Source of the DNA: Parachlamydia acanthamoebae
GTDB taxonomy: Bacteria > Chlamydiota > Chlamydiia > Chlamydiales > Parachlamydiaceae
Assembly: GCF_000875975.1 (NCBI RefSeq)
Contig: NZ_BAWW01000066.1
Span: forward strand, 124,001 to 188,000
Length of the DNA: 64,000 bases
Direction of reading: 5' to 3'
Positions 45,201-54,987 of the stretch are shown piece after piece (positions within the stretch are counted from its first letter, which is position 1; every line of letters begins with the position of its first letter). A program made the position numbers and the translations under genes. The notes beneath the pieces were generated by a model. The model saw only the letters and a program-made list of their open reading frames with translations, had not been told where the DNA came from and searched no databases.

Positions 45201-46835
45201 ATGCGCGTACTCCTTGCCCAAATTAATCCGATCATTGGCGATTTAAAAGGAAATACTCAACAAATTTTGGCCGCTATCGAAAAAGGAAAGCAAAATCGGA
45301 TCGATCTAATGGTCTTTCCTGAATTAGCCTTGTGTGGATATCCGCCCGAAGATATTCTGCTTCTCCCCAATTTTATGGAAGAAGTCGAATGTCATTTAAA
45401 AACCATTGTCTCCCAAACGCAAGGAATCGCCGTACTTTTAGGTCTCCCACGCTCTAATCCCGACGTTTTAGAAAAAAAACTCTATAACAGCGCTGCTATC
45501 ATTCAAGATCAGAAAATTTTGGGATACCAAGATAAGCAGCTCCTCCCCACTTACGACGTGTTTGATGAACGACGTTACTTTGAACCTGGCAACCATACAC
45601 GTTTGTGGTCCTTATGCGGAAAAAATATTGCGATAACCATTTGTGAAGACATGTGGCAACATAGCAATTTGCTAAAATTTACCAACTATCGGCAAGACCC
45701 TATTCAAAATCTACTTCCTTTATCCCCCGATTTATTGATCAACCTCTCTGCCTCCCCTTTTTGCATTGGACAACTCAGACATCGCTTCACCACCATTTGT
45801 AAAGCCGCTATGACGCTTCAATGCCCTGCTGTATTGTGCAATCAAGTGGGCGGTAATGATAGCTTAATTTTTGACGGACATAGTTGTTTTGTAGACAACA
45901 TGGGACGTCTATGCAGTGTTGCCAAAGGATTTCAGGAAGATTTGCATATTGTTGATCTATCAGAACCCTTGCCTCCATTTGAGTGGATAGAATCTCCAGT
46001 TGAAATGCTTTATTCCGCCCTTGTCCTTGGAGTTCGCGATTATTTTCACAAGTCGGGCTTTAAGCACGCATGTTTAGGTCTATCAGGAGGAATTGATTCA
46101 GCCCTGGTTGCTTGCATCGCCGTGGAAGCATTAGGGCATCAAAATGTACTCGGTGTTGCCATGCCATCCCGTTATTCATCAACTGGTAGTCTAGAGGATG
46201 CGAAAAAACTCGCCAAAAATTTACAGATAGAATTATTGAACATTCCCATTGAAGGCCCCTTTCAGAGCTACCTCCACCTTTTGAATCCCTTTTTTGAAAA
46301 TAAACCCGCAGATGCTACAGAAGAGAACCTCCAAGCACGCATTCGAGGCATGATTTTGATGAGCCTTTCGAATAAACATGGATATATTGTGCTAAGTACA
46401 GGAAATAAAAGTGAACTGGCAGTGGGATATTCTACATTATATGGAGATATGTGTGGTGGATTAGGCGTCATTAACGATGTTTCCAAACAAGAGGTTTACG
46501 CCCTTTCCAAATGGATTAATCGACATAGAGAAATTATTCCATGGAACACCATTCATAAGCCCCCTTCTGCCGAGTTACGTCCTAATCAAAAAGATTCTGA
46601 CACCCTACCCAGTTATGAAATTCTCGATGCTATTTTAAAAGACTACGTGGAAGAACATCAAACACCTCAATGGATTGCCGAAAAACATCACTTTCCTGTA
46701 GAGCTAGTACAAAGCATAATTCGTAAAATTCATCAAAATGAATACAAGCGCAGACAAAGTCCTCCCGGCTTAAGAGTGACAGAAAAAGCCTTCACAATTG
46801 GAAGAAAATTCCCTATTGTTCAAAAGTGGGTTTAA
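45201..46835 (+). CDS. nadE: Glutamine-dependent NAD+ synthetase
   Basis: The protein has 544 residues. It amidates deamido-NAD with glutamine as nitrogen donor. The N-terminal nitrilase-type glutaminase has MVFPELALCGYPPEDILL (Glu), a Lys near YQDKQLLPTY, and the nucleophilic Cys in ICEDMW. The C-terminal synthetase has GLSGGIDSALVACIA, STGNKSELAVGYSTLYGD and KPPSAELRPNQKD. It stands alone. NAD synthesis from an imported precursor is implied. Confidence 0.96.
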   Translation: MRVLLAQINPIIGDLKGNTQQILAAIEKGKQNRIDLMVFPELALCGYPPEDILLLPNFMEEVECHLKTIVSQTQGIAVLLGLPRSNPDVLEKKLYNSAAIIQDQKILGYQDKQLLPTYDVFDERRYFEPGNHTRLWSLCGKNIAITICEDMWQHSNLLKFTNYRQDPIQNLLPLSPDLLINLSASPFCIGQLRHRFTTICKAAMTLQCPAVLCNQVGGNDSLIFDGHSCFVDNMGRLCSVAKGFQEDLHIVDLSEPLPPFEWIESPVEMLYSALVLGVRDYFHKSGFKHACLGLSGGIDSALVACIAVEALGHQNVLGVAMPSRYSSTGSLEDAKKLAKNLQIELLNIPIEGPFQSYLHLLNPFFENKPADATEENLQARIRGMILMSLSNKHGYIVLSTGNKSELAVGYSTLYGDMCGGLGVINDVSKQEVYALSKWINRHREIIPWNTIHKPPSAELRPNQKDSDTLPSYEILDAILKDYVEEHQTPQWIAEKHHFPVELVQSIIRKIHQNEYKRRQSPPGLRVTEKAFTIGRKFPIVQKWV

Positions 46836-46840
46836 AGAGT

Positions 46841-47536
46841 TTACAGTGTCGAATTTTGAATGGCATTCCCAAAATATTTTAACATTTTGCACACATATTC
46901 TTGAATGACAACATCCTCAGAAGTTGGTTTAATCAAAGAACTCCACGCTTTGGCATGTGTTAACGGTATGCCAAAATTATCATTTGCATGATGGTTTTCT
47001 AAGAAAAAACTAGGTGGCAAAGAAAAAAAAGTTTGTAAAATTTGATGCCATCTTAAAACGGATTCTTGACTGACACCCCATTTTTCTTCATCTTTTACAG
47101 TCTCTTGTAAGCACAATAGGCATTCTTCCCAGTTCCACAAAGGGAAAACAAGCTCATCTTCAACGAATTTTAAAAAAGAAGGATCTTTTGGCGCATTGAG
47201 CTCTATTAATCGGGTATAAATTCCCTCTTCCTGTATGAAGCGGTTGCGTTCCGCATCAACAAATGAATGAAACTTCATCCCAGCCACGAATGGAGAGGGT
47301 TCCTCCAAAACGTTGACTAATGTCATTCCTGTAAAATGGGTTTGATCTCTCTTAATGCCACCCAAGTAGCGGATATCGGGAAAAAGATTTCCCAGAAGAA
47401 AGCTTTTTTTATCCAGTTCCTCTTCAAATGGGTATCTCTCCAAAAATTGATAGGCTAAATATGTGTGTGTGATGGGTGTTGCTGCTATCAAAAAATTCAC
47501 ATAAAAAACGAAAACCAGTAAGCCTATTTTTTTCAT
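46841..47536 (-). CDS. Exported protein, possibly zinc-dependent phospholipase C-like
   Basis: The protein has 231 residues with a Sec signal peptide (KKIGLLVFVFYVNFLIA). Right after it, TPITHTYLAYQFLERYP and SFLLGNLFPDIRYLGGIKRDQTHF resemble the metal-binding start of the zinc-dependent phospholipase C/S1-P1-like family, with GMKFHSFVDAERNRF further on. The match is by eye and moderate; the active site is not fully traced. The gene overlaps the end of pbp2 by 4 bases, so it is probably co-transcribed with it. Confidence 0.5.
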   Translation of the reverse strand: MKKIGLLVFVFYVNFLIAATPITHTYLAYQFLERYPFEEELDKKSFLLGNLFPDIRYLGGIKRDQTHFTGMTLVNVLEEPSPFVAGMKFHSFVDAERNRFIQEEGIYTRLIELNAPKDPSFLKFVEDELVFPLWNWEECLLCLQETVKDEEKWGVSQESVLRWHQILQTFFSLPPSFFLENHHANDNFGIPLTHAKAWSSLIKPTSEDVVIQEYVCKMLKYFGNAIQNSTL

Positions 47537-50500
47537 ATGCTTTCCTTGTTAGGATTTTTTACAGTTAATGGAGAGTTTAACAAAAACTCACCACTGTGAC
47601 GATTTTTTATCTCGCGCCATTTTTTAACCATTTGTGCACCAAGTGGTGCCGCCTCTTTTCCTAAAGCCCCATAGCGCAAATAGACAACGACAACGAGCTC
47701 TGGATTTCCAAAGGGATCTCGATAAACAAACCGATTTGATTCATAACCGTTTGCATGTTTCGGGTCAAAAGAAATACTTCCAAACCATACATGATTATAA
47801 ATATTGGTTCCAAATCGAAAGTCAAGATCCAGGTTTTCTACCGATTCAGCTGTACTCGATTTTCCAATCATTTGTTCTTTCAGCTCTAGGAAGCTCTGAA
47901 TAACTTCAGGATGCCCTTGATACAGTTTAGACAGCGCTGGCATACTATTTTTATAGAGATGTGCATTGACCTGCTGTAATCCCTCCAAAAGAATCTTTCG
48001 AATGGCCGTCGGCATGAAAACTTCTTTTTTGACAATCGTCGGCAGCCATTCCACATGACTTTTCGCATTTTCTTCGCAAGGTTTTAGTATCCCTCCAACT
48101 TCTAGCTTTTTCCCTGCTGCCATGCGGACAATCTTGGGTTTCAAAATTTTCCCTCCATTCGCTAGAGAAGATAGCATGACAGCTGTCTGCAATGGCGTGA
48201 CAATCAATGTATGTTGCCCAATCGCGGTCGCATACAAGCCTGTGCGATTGCTAGCTAGATCTTTAGGGACATTTCCTGAAATTTCACCCGGTAAATCAAT
48301 TCCTGTTGCACAGCCATATGAGAAATCTTGGGCTGCACGCGCCAAATCATTCGGATCTTGAAAAATATCTCCCGCAAGCAAGCAAAAGTAGGGATTACTC
48401 GACGTTTCTATCGCTCTTTTGATATCAATTTTTCCAATTTGAGAGGAAAGACTCTTTGGCAATCTTCCCCCTTTGTAGTGCTGTGGAAGAGCCTTTCCTT
48501 CTTCTGTAAACCCGACAAATAATTCCTTACCTTTTCGAAAAACACGATCATCTAATGTTAAAGGATTCAAATCTTGGTAAGTATAAGCTTGCCCATCGAG
48601 AAGCATATAACGCTGCCTGAGCGCCTCATAGCCTGTAATCAGTTTAAAAATAGATCCTTGAGTAGCAGCCTGCCGAAAAGCTTGTGAACGTCCATATCCA
48701 AATCCGTATTTAGGATAAAATCCCGCTGCTAAATCTTTTTCAAGATGACATTGCGCCCCACTTTTGCGCAACATTCGGTAAGAACCAAATAAAGGACGCG
48801 TGAGGTCATGGTAGCCACGCATGGTTTTTAAATAATCGGGAATCAGAGAGGCGGGAATGGTCTTTAGGGCTTTTTGAAGCTTAGCATACGCCATAAACCA
48901 CTTTTCTTCGGTATGTAGCCCATCCTTAACTTCAAGACGCATTTGATTCAAATGCTCCACATAAACCGCTGTCTTTTCATCTACTGCCCCACATTTTCCC
49001 GTTAAAAATACAGATACGAGATCCCATTTATTTTGATCCCAAAATTCGTTAAACAGGACCGTTTCTTGCCGGTCTAGCAAATCCAGATAGGGACGGGCAT
49101 ATTGCTTCGCTTGTTTTTCTTCAAGACGCTTTTGTTTTAAAAAGACTTGCTGATTTTGCTTTCTCCAATCTGCGAAATCCACTTTGTGAAATAATTCTTT
49201 AGAGATGGCACAAATGCCCTCCATAAGGCCGACTTGTGCAGCAGAAGCATCACAATAGAAGACGAGAGTCTGATCTCCAACAGCAGCTAAAAGCTCAGGA
49301 GAAAATGCTTGTTCTTGCACAGCTAACCGACAGATATCTACCAGCAATATTTTGTCATAGTTGGTGGGAAGAGATTCAAAATAAGGAGAAAGCTTTTGTT
49401 TTAGTGCCTGAATAGCCTCTTGGTTTTCCCGAATCTTTCGAAGTAACGCTTCTTTTTCCATGGCAGGAAGTGCCTTGCCTAAAAGAATGTGCCCATCTTC
49501 CCTATAGAGCTGATTAAGAATGGCGGGTAGGCGACAATCTTCACATAATTGAATCAAAGCTTCAATATGATTCAAAAATTCGACAGCTAATTTGATATTT
49601 TTAATCTTTTGAAGAGGGGTCCTTACAGCATTATCAGGAGGCAAAATCATCGACAGAAATTGTTCCCACTCCATCATGATTCCCTCTTCGTAAAACTCTT
49701 CTTTTTTCTTATCATAGAATTCTCTTTCAAATGGCCGTCGCTGATTCCAGATATCTGCAATGTAGGTTTCATTCTCTAACCACCTAAGCACATTTGCCCG
49801 TTTTTGTTTGCCAATTGTTTTATGGCTAGAAGAGATAAAGTCGTTTGGATCAAAGCGTGGATAGGTTGCCATGGCCAAAATTTCCCCGCTGGTTGGATCC
49901 ATGGCGACAATGGAGCCCCCTTTTATCCATGGCTCACGTGTAGTCAAATTGACCGAATCTTCCTTGGTTACCCGGACTTTCCGAATTTGTTCGTTTTGGG
50001 CAAGCAATTGTTCCGCATAACTTTGTAATTCAGAAGAAATCGTCAAAAGAAAACGACGTCCTGATAAAGGTTCGGTGGAACCTGGCAATTCTTTTAGAAA
50101 ATTTCCACGTGCATCTGAATGGTAAAATTTTTTGCCGTGATAGCCCCTTAGATCAGCTTCGAATTGAGATTCAATTCCCGTTTTGCCGACCCAGTCGTTA
50201 ATCGTATAAGCATGTTCTTCAAGCTCGACTAAAGCTTGTCGAACCTGCTGAGAGGAATCAAACCCATCAGGTAGAAAGGGATCTTCTCCCGATTCTTCCT
50301 TGTGGATATACTCTTTTAACTCTGAAATTTTAGCTAAAATTCCTTCATATTTTTCTTTGCTAATAGAGCCCATATAACCGATGATGTCAGACCCTATTTT
50401 TCCTTGCGGATAATAACGCCTAGGCACGCACATCACATGAATACCCAGCCATTCACTTTCTAAACCTTTGAGTCGGTAATACTCCTGCTCCGTAATTTCT

Positions 50501-50985
50501 CGTTTAATGACAAAAGGAACGTGATATTGGAAGGCAGCTTTTGAGTAAATGATATCTTCAATCCAATTTGGATCCAGCTGCAACTCTTTGCCCAAAATTT
50601 GGGTGAGTTTTTCAATATATTCTTTTCTTTTGTAAACCTTAGTTTTTTTTCCGTCAGCTCCATAAACGGTTGACGTAGAAGGAATTTGCTGCAATTCAGC
50701 ATATACAATCGCCGCGTTGTACTGGATTTTGTTAACGGCTAAAGGAATATTAAAGCGATCCCGAATCGTTCCCCTTTTAGAGGCTTCTAAGACTACTTTC
50801 TTCTGTGGTCTACTAGATGATTCCAAACGATCTTCATACTGAACCACAGATAAATGCCATACGCGTACGATCACAAGCAAAAGTGCAACTAAGATCACAT
50901 TTAAGACCCGATTGGCCTTTGCCGGAATATCTAAATTCTGTATGGAAGGTCGGTAAAACCTTCTGGGTTCACGATTTTTTGCCAT
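47533..50985 (-). CDS. pbp2: Penicillin-binding protein 2, giant chlamydial form
   Basis: The protein has 1150 residues. One N-terminal transmembrane helix (about 28-46) precedes the dimerisation domain (KRGTIRDRFNIPLAVN, GKTGIESQFEADLRG). Then GSIVAMDPTSGEILAMATYPRFDPNDF starts the transpeptidase domain. The catalytic Ser778 is in GSIFK, followed by SSN (ETSSNPYFC) and KSSTAES at the KTG position. Between about residues 385 and 755 lies an insertion of about 370 Lys/Glu-rich residues not found in E. coli PBP2 (about 630). Large PBP2 proteins are known in Chlamydia, where PBP2 acts in division septum synthesis. Beta-lactam sensitivity of the site is expected. Confidence 0.93.
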   Translation of the reverse strand: MAKNREPRRFYRPSIQNLDIPAKANRVLNVILVALLLVIVRVWHLSVVQYEDRLESSSRPQKKVVLEASKRGTIRDRFNIPLAVNKIQYNAAIVYAELQQIPSTSTVYGADGKKTKVYKRKEYIEKLTQILGKELQLDPNWIEDIIYSKAAFQYHVPFVIKREITEQEYYRLKGLESEWLGIHVMCVPRRYYPQGKIGSDIIGYMGSISKEKYEGILAKISELKEYIHKEESGEDPFLPDGFDSSQQVRQALVELEEHAYTINDWVGKTGIESQFEADLRGYHGKKFYHSDARGNFLKELPGSTEPLSGRRFLLTISSELQSYAEQLLAQNEQIRKVRVTKEDSVNLTTREPWIKGGSIVAMDPTSGEILAMATYPRFDPNDFISSSHKTIGKQKRANVLRWLENETYIADIWNQRRPFEREFYDKKKEEFYEEGIMMEWEQFLSMILPPDNAVRTPLQKIKNIKLAVEFLNHIEALIQLCEDCRLPAILNQLYREDGHILLGKALPAMEKEALLRKIRENQEAIQALKQKLSPYFESLPTNYDKILLVDICRLAVQEQAFSPELLAAVGDQTLVFYCDASAAQVGLMEGICAISKELFHKVDFADWRKQNQQVFLKQKRLEEKQAKQYARPYLDLLDRQETVLFNEFWDQNKWDLVSVFLTGKCGAVDEKTAVYVEHLNQMRLEVKDGLHTEEKWFMAYAKLQKALKTIPASLIPDYLKTMRGYHDLTRPLFGSYRMLRKSGAQCHLEKDLAAGFYPKYGFGYGRSQAFRQAATQGSIFKLITGYEALRQRYMLLDGQAYTYQDLNPLTLDDRVFRKGKELFVGFTEEGKALPQHYKGGRLPKSLSSQIGKIDIKRAIETSSNPYFCLLAGDIFQDPNDLARAAQDFSYGCATGIDLPGEISGNVPKDLASNRTGLYATAIGQHTLIVTPLQTAVMLSSLANGGKILKPKIVRMAAGKKLEVGGILKPCEENAKSHVEWLPTIVKKEVFMPTAIRKILLEGLQQVNAHLYKNSMPALSKLYQGHPEVIQSFLELKEQMIGKSSTAESVENLDLDFRFGTNIYNHVWFGSISFDPKHANGYESNRFVYRDPFGNPELVVVVYLRYGALGKEAAPLGAQMVKKWREIKNRHSGEFLLNSPLTVKNPNKESI

Positions 50986-51135
50986 GCCGATTCCAATTAA
51001 TCCATTCGATCTTCATTTTCTCTCAATTTTCGAAAAGAAGAAAGAAAAACTCGCTCTATTTTAGCTATCGCAAAATTAACGCGCATGCGTTATATCCACA
51101 ATAAATAGATGTGATTCCTAAAGAGGATGATTTAA

Positions 51136-53007
51136 ATGCATGATGAGGACCTTTATTGGATCAAAAGATGGGGCGAAGAGTATTTTGATGTAAACGCCCT
51201 AGGACATATCGTCGTCAAACCAAATCGACAAGGAGCCGGTGGCGATCTTTTTGAACTCATGACATCTTTAGTCGAACAAGGCATTGAAGCTCCCATTTTG
51301 ATTCGATTCAATGGAATCGTTAGGGATCGTATTCAACGCTTGAATGCCGCCTTCCAAGCTGCCATTCGGGAATTTAACTACCGCAATACCCATCAAATGG
51401 TTTTTCCCATTAAGGTCAATCCACAACGGCACGTCGTTGAAACTGTTCAACATGCTGGCCAAGAGTTTAAAATGGGATTAGAGGTCGGCAGTAAACCTGA
51501 ACTCATCGCTGTTTTTGCTATCGATACACATCCAGACACCATTCTACTCTGTAATGGATATAAAGACATCGAATACATTTCGTTAGCGTTAATCGCTAGT
51601 AAATTAGGGCGTCGAACCCTCATTATTATTGAACAAGCTTACGAATTACAGCTTGTCTTAGATGCCGCCAAAAAATTAGGAGTGGAGGCTGAAATTGGAT
51701 TCAGAATGAAGCTATCCAATACAGGTTCTGGCCGTTGGAAATCTTCTGGAGGCGAACATTCTAAATTTGGTCTCTTCTCCCATGAAATTATTGCATGCAT
51801 CGAAACGCTTCAACACCATGAAAAAACCCATTGGCTGAAGCTCTTACACTTTCATTTGGGAAGTCAAATTACGACGATTGAATCTGTCAAAAAAACCCTG
51901 AAAGAAGCTTCACGCATGTATACAGAGTTGGCCACGATGCTTCCCTTTTTATCTTTCTTTGATGTTGGTGGTGGACTTGCTGTTGACTATGATGGATCAA
52001 AAAGCGATTCTGATTCATCTATGAACTACACCATGGAAGAATATGCTCGTGATGTGGTCTTTGCCATTGGAGAGGCCTGCCTTTCCGCCGATGTTGCTGA
52101 TCCAATCATCATCACAGAAGCAGGACGTGCAATTGTCGCCCATCATTCTGTTTTAGTTACAGAAGTCATCGATGTCACCACCACCCCCAATATCCCAGAA
52201 AAATGGAATGCACATAGCAAGCATGAAATATTAACAACTTTGGATGAATTACAGGATGAACTTTCTTTAAAAAATTGCCGTGAAACATTACATGACGTCA
52301 TGGAATTGAAAGATCGGGTACTCGAAGAGTTTATTTATGGAACTATGAATTTAAAAGAAAGAGCCTACGCAGAAAAAGCGATCCGTCACCTATTGGCCAA
52401 GATTCGCACATTTTACAAACAGCTCCGTCAAATTCCTGAAGAACTCGAAACATTAGACAAAATCCTGCTCGAAACCTATTTCTGTAATTTCTCAGTATTT
52501 CAATCGCTGACAGATGCCTGGGCGATTGATCAACTATTTCCTGTAATGCCCATTCAACGCTTACATGAAACACCCTCCCATCAAGCCATTTTGGCTGACC
52601 TTACCTGTGATAGTGACGGCAAGATTGATTCCTTTATTGGAGAATACGAACCCAATCACTTTTTAAGACTGCACGACTATCGCAATGAACCCTATTACGT
52701 TGGCATTTTCCTTGTGGGAGCCTACCAGGAAATTTTAGGGGGTTTGCACAATCTTTTTGGAGATACAAATGTTGTGCATGCAGAACTTGGAGCCAATGGG
52801 CAATGGGACTTATCGAGACTTGTTGAAGGCGATACCATGGCCAATGTGCTTTCCTATGTGCAATATAACTCAGAAAAGCTAACGACACGCTTACATGAAC
52901 ACATTGAGCGTTCTTTAAAAGCTGGTCGTATTACTCTTTCAGAATCGGCTCAAATTAAGAAAAAATTCAAGCAAGCCCTTGAAAGTTATACGTATTTAGT
53001 TGTTTAA
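51136..53007 (+). CDS. speA: Biosynthetic arginine decarboxylase
   Basis: The protein has 623 residues. It is a PLP enzyme that turns arginine into agmatine. MVFPIKVNPQRHVVE holds the PLP Lys. GFRMKLSNTGSGRWKSSGGEHSKFGL and LLHFHLGSQITTIESVK are the alanine-racemase-fold blocks. VQNLTDAWAIDQLFPVMPIQRL-type and AVYLGAYQE-type C-terminal regions match SpeA. E. coli SpeA is 658 residues. Chlamydia itself uses the unrelated pyruvoyl enzyme AaxB, so SpeA is a notable difference. It is the first gene of speA-speB-dhs. Confidence 0.93.
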   Translation: MHDEDLYWIKRWGEEYFDVNALGHIVVKPNRQGAGGDLFELMTSLVEQGIEAPILIRFNGIVRDRIQRLNAAFQAAIREFNYRNTHQMVFPIKVNPQRHVVETVQHAGQEFKMGLEVGSKPELIAVFAIDTHPDTILLCNGYKDIEYISLALIASKLGRRTLIIIEQAYELQLVLDAAKKLGVEAEIGFRMKLSNTGSGRWKSSGGEHSKFGLFSHEIIACIETLQHHEKTHWLKLLHFHLGSQITTIESVKKTLKEASRMYTELATMLPFLSFFDVGGGLAVDYDGSKSDSDSSMNYTMEEYARDVVFAIGEACLSADVADPIIITEAGRAIVAHHSVLVTEVIDVTTTPNIPEKWNAHSKHEILTTLDELQDELSLKNCRETLHDVMELKDRVLEEFIYGTMNLKERAYAEKAIRHLLAKIRTFYKQLRQIPEELETLDKILLETYFCNFSVFQSLTDAWAIDQLFPVMPIQRLHETPSHQAILADLTCDSDGKIDSFIGEYEPNHFLRLHDYRNEPYYVGIFLVGAYQEILGGLHNLFGDTNVVHAELGANGQWDLSRLVEGDTMANVLSYVQYNSEKLTTRLHEHIERSLKAGRITLSESAQIKKKFKQALESYTYLVV

Positions 53008-53022
53008 AAAAAGGTTTATCCC

Positions 53023-53922
53023 ATGCAATCAAAACACCCCATTGGACAAGGCATAGGCGTTGCCGGCAGATATGTAGGGCTGCCAGACCCCTACGGACAA
53101 TTATCAGGTGCTGAAATCGTGATCCTCCCGGTTCCCTTTGATTTAACATCGACTTACCAAAAAGGCAGTGACAAAGGACCTGCGGCCCTAATTGAAGCTT
53201 CTCGAAACATGGAATTGTATGATATTGAAACCGATTCCGAAGTCTACAAAAAAGGCATCTATACAGATCAGCCTATTCAAGCCAAGACTTCTCAAGACAT
53301 GTTACAGCAAACTCATGAGCGTACCAAGACACTCCTCTCCCATAACAAATTTGTCGTTACACTTGGTGGAGAGCATTCCATTTCCTACGCCCCCATACGC
53401 GCCCATGCCGAACACTTTGGTTCCATCTCCGTTTTACAATTTGATGCGCATGCAGACCTGCAAGATGCCTATGAAGATGATCCATGGAGTCATGCCTCCG
53501 TGATGGCCCGTGTAAAAGAGATTCCACAAGTCGACAAAATAGTCTCTGTTGGCATACGTAGCATGAGCTCCGAAGAGCTCCCAAATCTTGATCCTCCAAA
53601 TACTTTCTTTGCGCATACGCTAGATGACAACAAACATTGGATCGACCAAGTCCTTTCAAAACTGTCAGACCAGGTATACATCACTTTCGATCTTGATGCA
53701 TTCGACTCTTCCTTAATGTCATCTACAGGCACACCTGAGCCAGGAGGATTGCAATGGAATCAGGCCACACAACTTTTAAAAAAGGTAGCTAAACACAAAA
53801 AAATTGTGGGATTTGATGTCGTAGAACTCTGCCCAAATCCCGCCAATCTTTCTTGCGATTTTTTGGCCGCCAAGCTCATTTATAAATTATTAAGCTATAC
53901 ATTTTATTCAAATAGGTTGTAG
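53023..53922 (+). CDS. speB: Agmatinase (agmatine ureohydrolase)
   Basis: The protein has 299 residues and hydrolyses agmatine to putrescine and urea. The ureohydrolase manganese sites are visible: TLGGEHS, QFDAHADLQDAYE, SHASVM, VYITFDLDAFDSS and TPEPGGLQW. It follows speA by 15 bases and precedes the deoxyhypusine-synthase-like gene by 3, which supports the pathway arginine to agmatine to putrescine. Confidence 0.94.
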   Translation: MQSKHPIGQGIGVAGRYVGLPDPYGQLSGAEIVILPVPFDLTSTYQKGSDKGPAALIEASRNMELYDIETDSEVYKKGIYTDQPIQAKTSQDMLQQTHERTKTLLSHNKFVVTLGGEHSISYAPIRAHAEHFGSISVLQFDAHADLQDAYEDDPWSHASVMARVKEIPQVDKIVSVGIRSMSSEELPNLDPPNTFFAHTLDDNKHWIDQVLSKLSDQVYITFDLDAFDSSLMSSTGTPEPGGLQWNQATQLLKKVAKHKKIVGFDVVELCPNPANLSCDFLAAKLIYKLLSYTFYSNRL

Positions 53923-53925
53923 ATC

Positions 53926-54891
53926 ATGAGCATTCGAACTTTCATGCAAAAAAATTTCAAACATTTTAACGCCGCTGTTTGTGTAGATGCCGCTGAAGCA
54001 TGGATTACCCATTTAAGCCAATCGGGGAAAATGTTTCTAACTATGGCAGGGGCCATGAGCACTGCAGAGCTGGGCATCTCGTTGGCAGAGATAATTCGAC
54101 AAGACAAAGTGCATGCCATTTGTTGTACAGGGGCTAATTTAGAAGAAGATATCTTTAATCTGGTCGCACACAATCACTATGTGCGCGTTCCTCACTATCG
54201 CACCTTGAGCAAAGCTGATGAGAACGAGCTATTAAAGAAAGGGATGAACCGAGTTACTGATACCTGTATTCCTGAAGAAACAGCCATTCGACGCATTGAA
54301 AAAGACATTTTGGGACTTTGGAAAAAGGCTGACGAAAGCCACTCAAGCTATTTTCCTTATGAGTACATGTATCAACTTTTGGACTCGCCAAGCATTCAAA
54401 AATCGTTCGAAATTGATCCGAAAGATTCCTGGCTAATCGCGGCAAAAGAAAAAAATCTTCCGATTTTTACTCCTGGATGGGAGGACTCTACGTTAGGGAA
54501 TATCTTCATCGGACACGTCATCAAAAAAGACCTTAGCTCTTATGGAATTGTGAAAACAGGCTTTGAACAAATGGCTGTGCTCGTGGACTGGTATAAGCAG
54601 CAATCCCAACAACACAAGATGGGCTTTTTTCAAATTGGAGGTGGGATTGCAGGAGATTTCTCCATTTGTGCCGTCCCCTTACTGAGACAAGATTTAAAGC
54701 AACCAGTTCCTTTATGGGCGTACTTTTGCCAGATCAGCGACAGTATTACCTCTTTTGGTTCGTATAGTGGTGCCGTTCCGAATGAAAAAATTACCTGGGA
54801 AAAATTGAGTGTTGAAACACCCAGCTTTATCATTGAATCAGACGCCTCAATCGTCGCTCCGCTCGTTTTCAACTATGTGTTAGGAAATTAA
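53926..54891 (+). CDS. Deoxyhypusine synthase-like NAD-dependent aminotransferase of polyamines
   Basis: The protein has 321 residues. Deoxyhypusine synthase moves the butylamine group of spermidine to a lysine of eIF5A. Bacteria lack eIF5A; relatives in bacteria are thought to make homospermidine or modify polyamines. The family blocks are GKMFLTMAGAMSTAELG, CCTGANLEEDIFNLV, FTPGWEDSTLG and FFQIGGGIAGDF. SGAVPNEKITWEKL holds the presumed catalytic Lys293 where eukaryotes have SWGKI. The position right after speA-speB links it to putrescine metabolism. Confidence 0.85.
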   Translation: MSIRTFMQKNFKHFNAAVCVDAAEAWITHLSQSGKMFLTMAGAMSTAELGISLAEIIRQDKVHAICCTGANLEEDIFNLVAHNHYVRVPHYRTLSKADENELLKKGMNRVTDTCIPEETAIRRIEKDILGLWKKADESHSSYFPYEYMYQLLDSPSIQKSFEIDPKDSWLIAAKEKNLPIFTPGWEDSTLGNIFIGHVIKKDLSSYGIVKTGFEQMAVLVDWYKQQSQQHKMGFFQIGGGIAGDFSICAVPLLRQDLKQPVPLWAYFCQISDSITSFGSYSGAVPNEKITWEKLSVETPSFIIESDASIVAPLVFNYVLGN

Positions 54892-54896
54892 GAAGG

Positions 54897-54920
54897 GCTG
54901 CCGCTTGGCAGCTTTTTTTT
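54897..54920 (+). terminator. Intrinsic terminator of the polyamine operon
   Basis: A 6-bp GC-rich stem (54897-54902 with 54907-54912) closes a 4-base loop and is followed by eight T residues. It starts 6 bases after the stop codon. Confidence 0.92.
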
Positions 54921-54987
54921 CTCAACTTTGTCAAGAATTCCAAAATCAATTAATCTGAATACTTTCTTAACCATGGAGGAAAGAACT

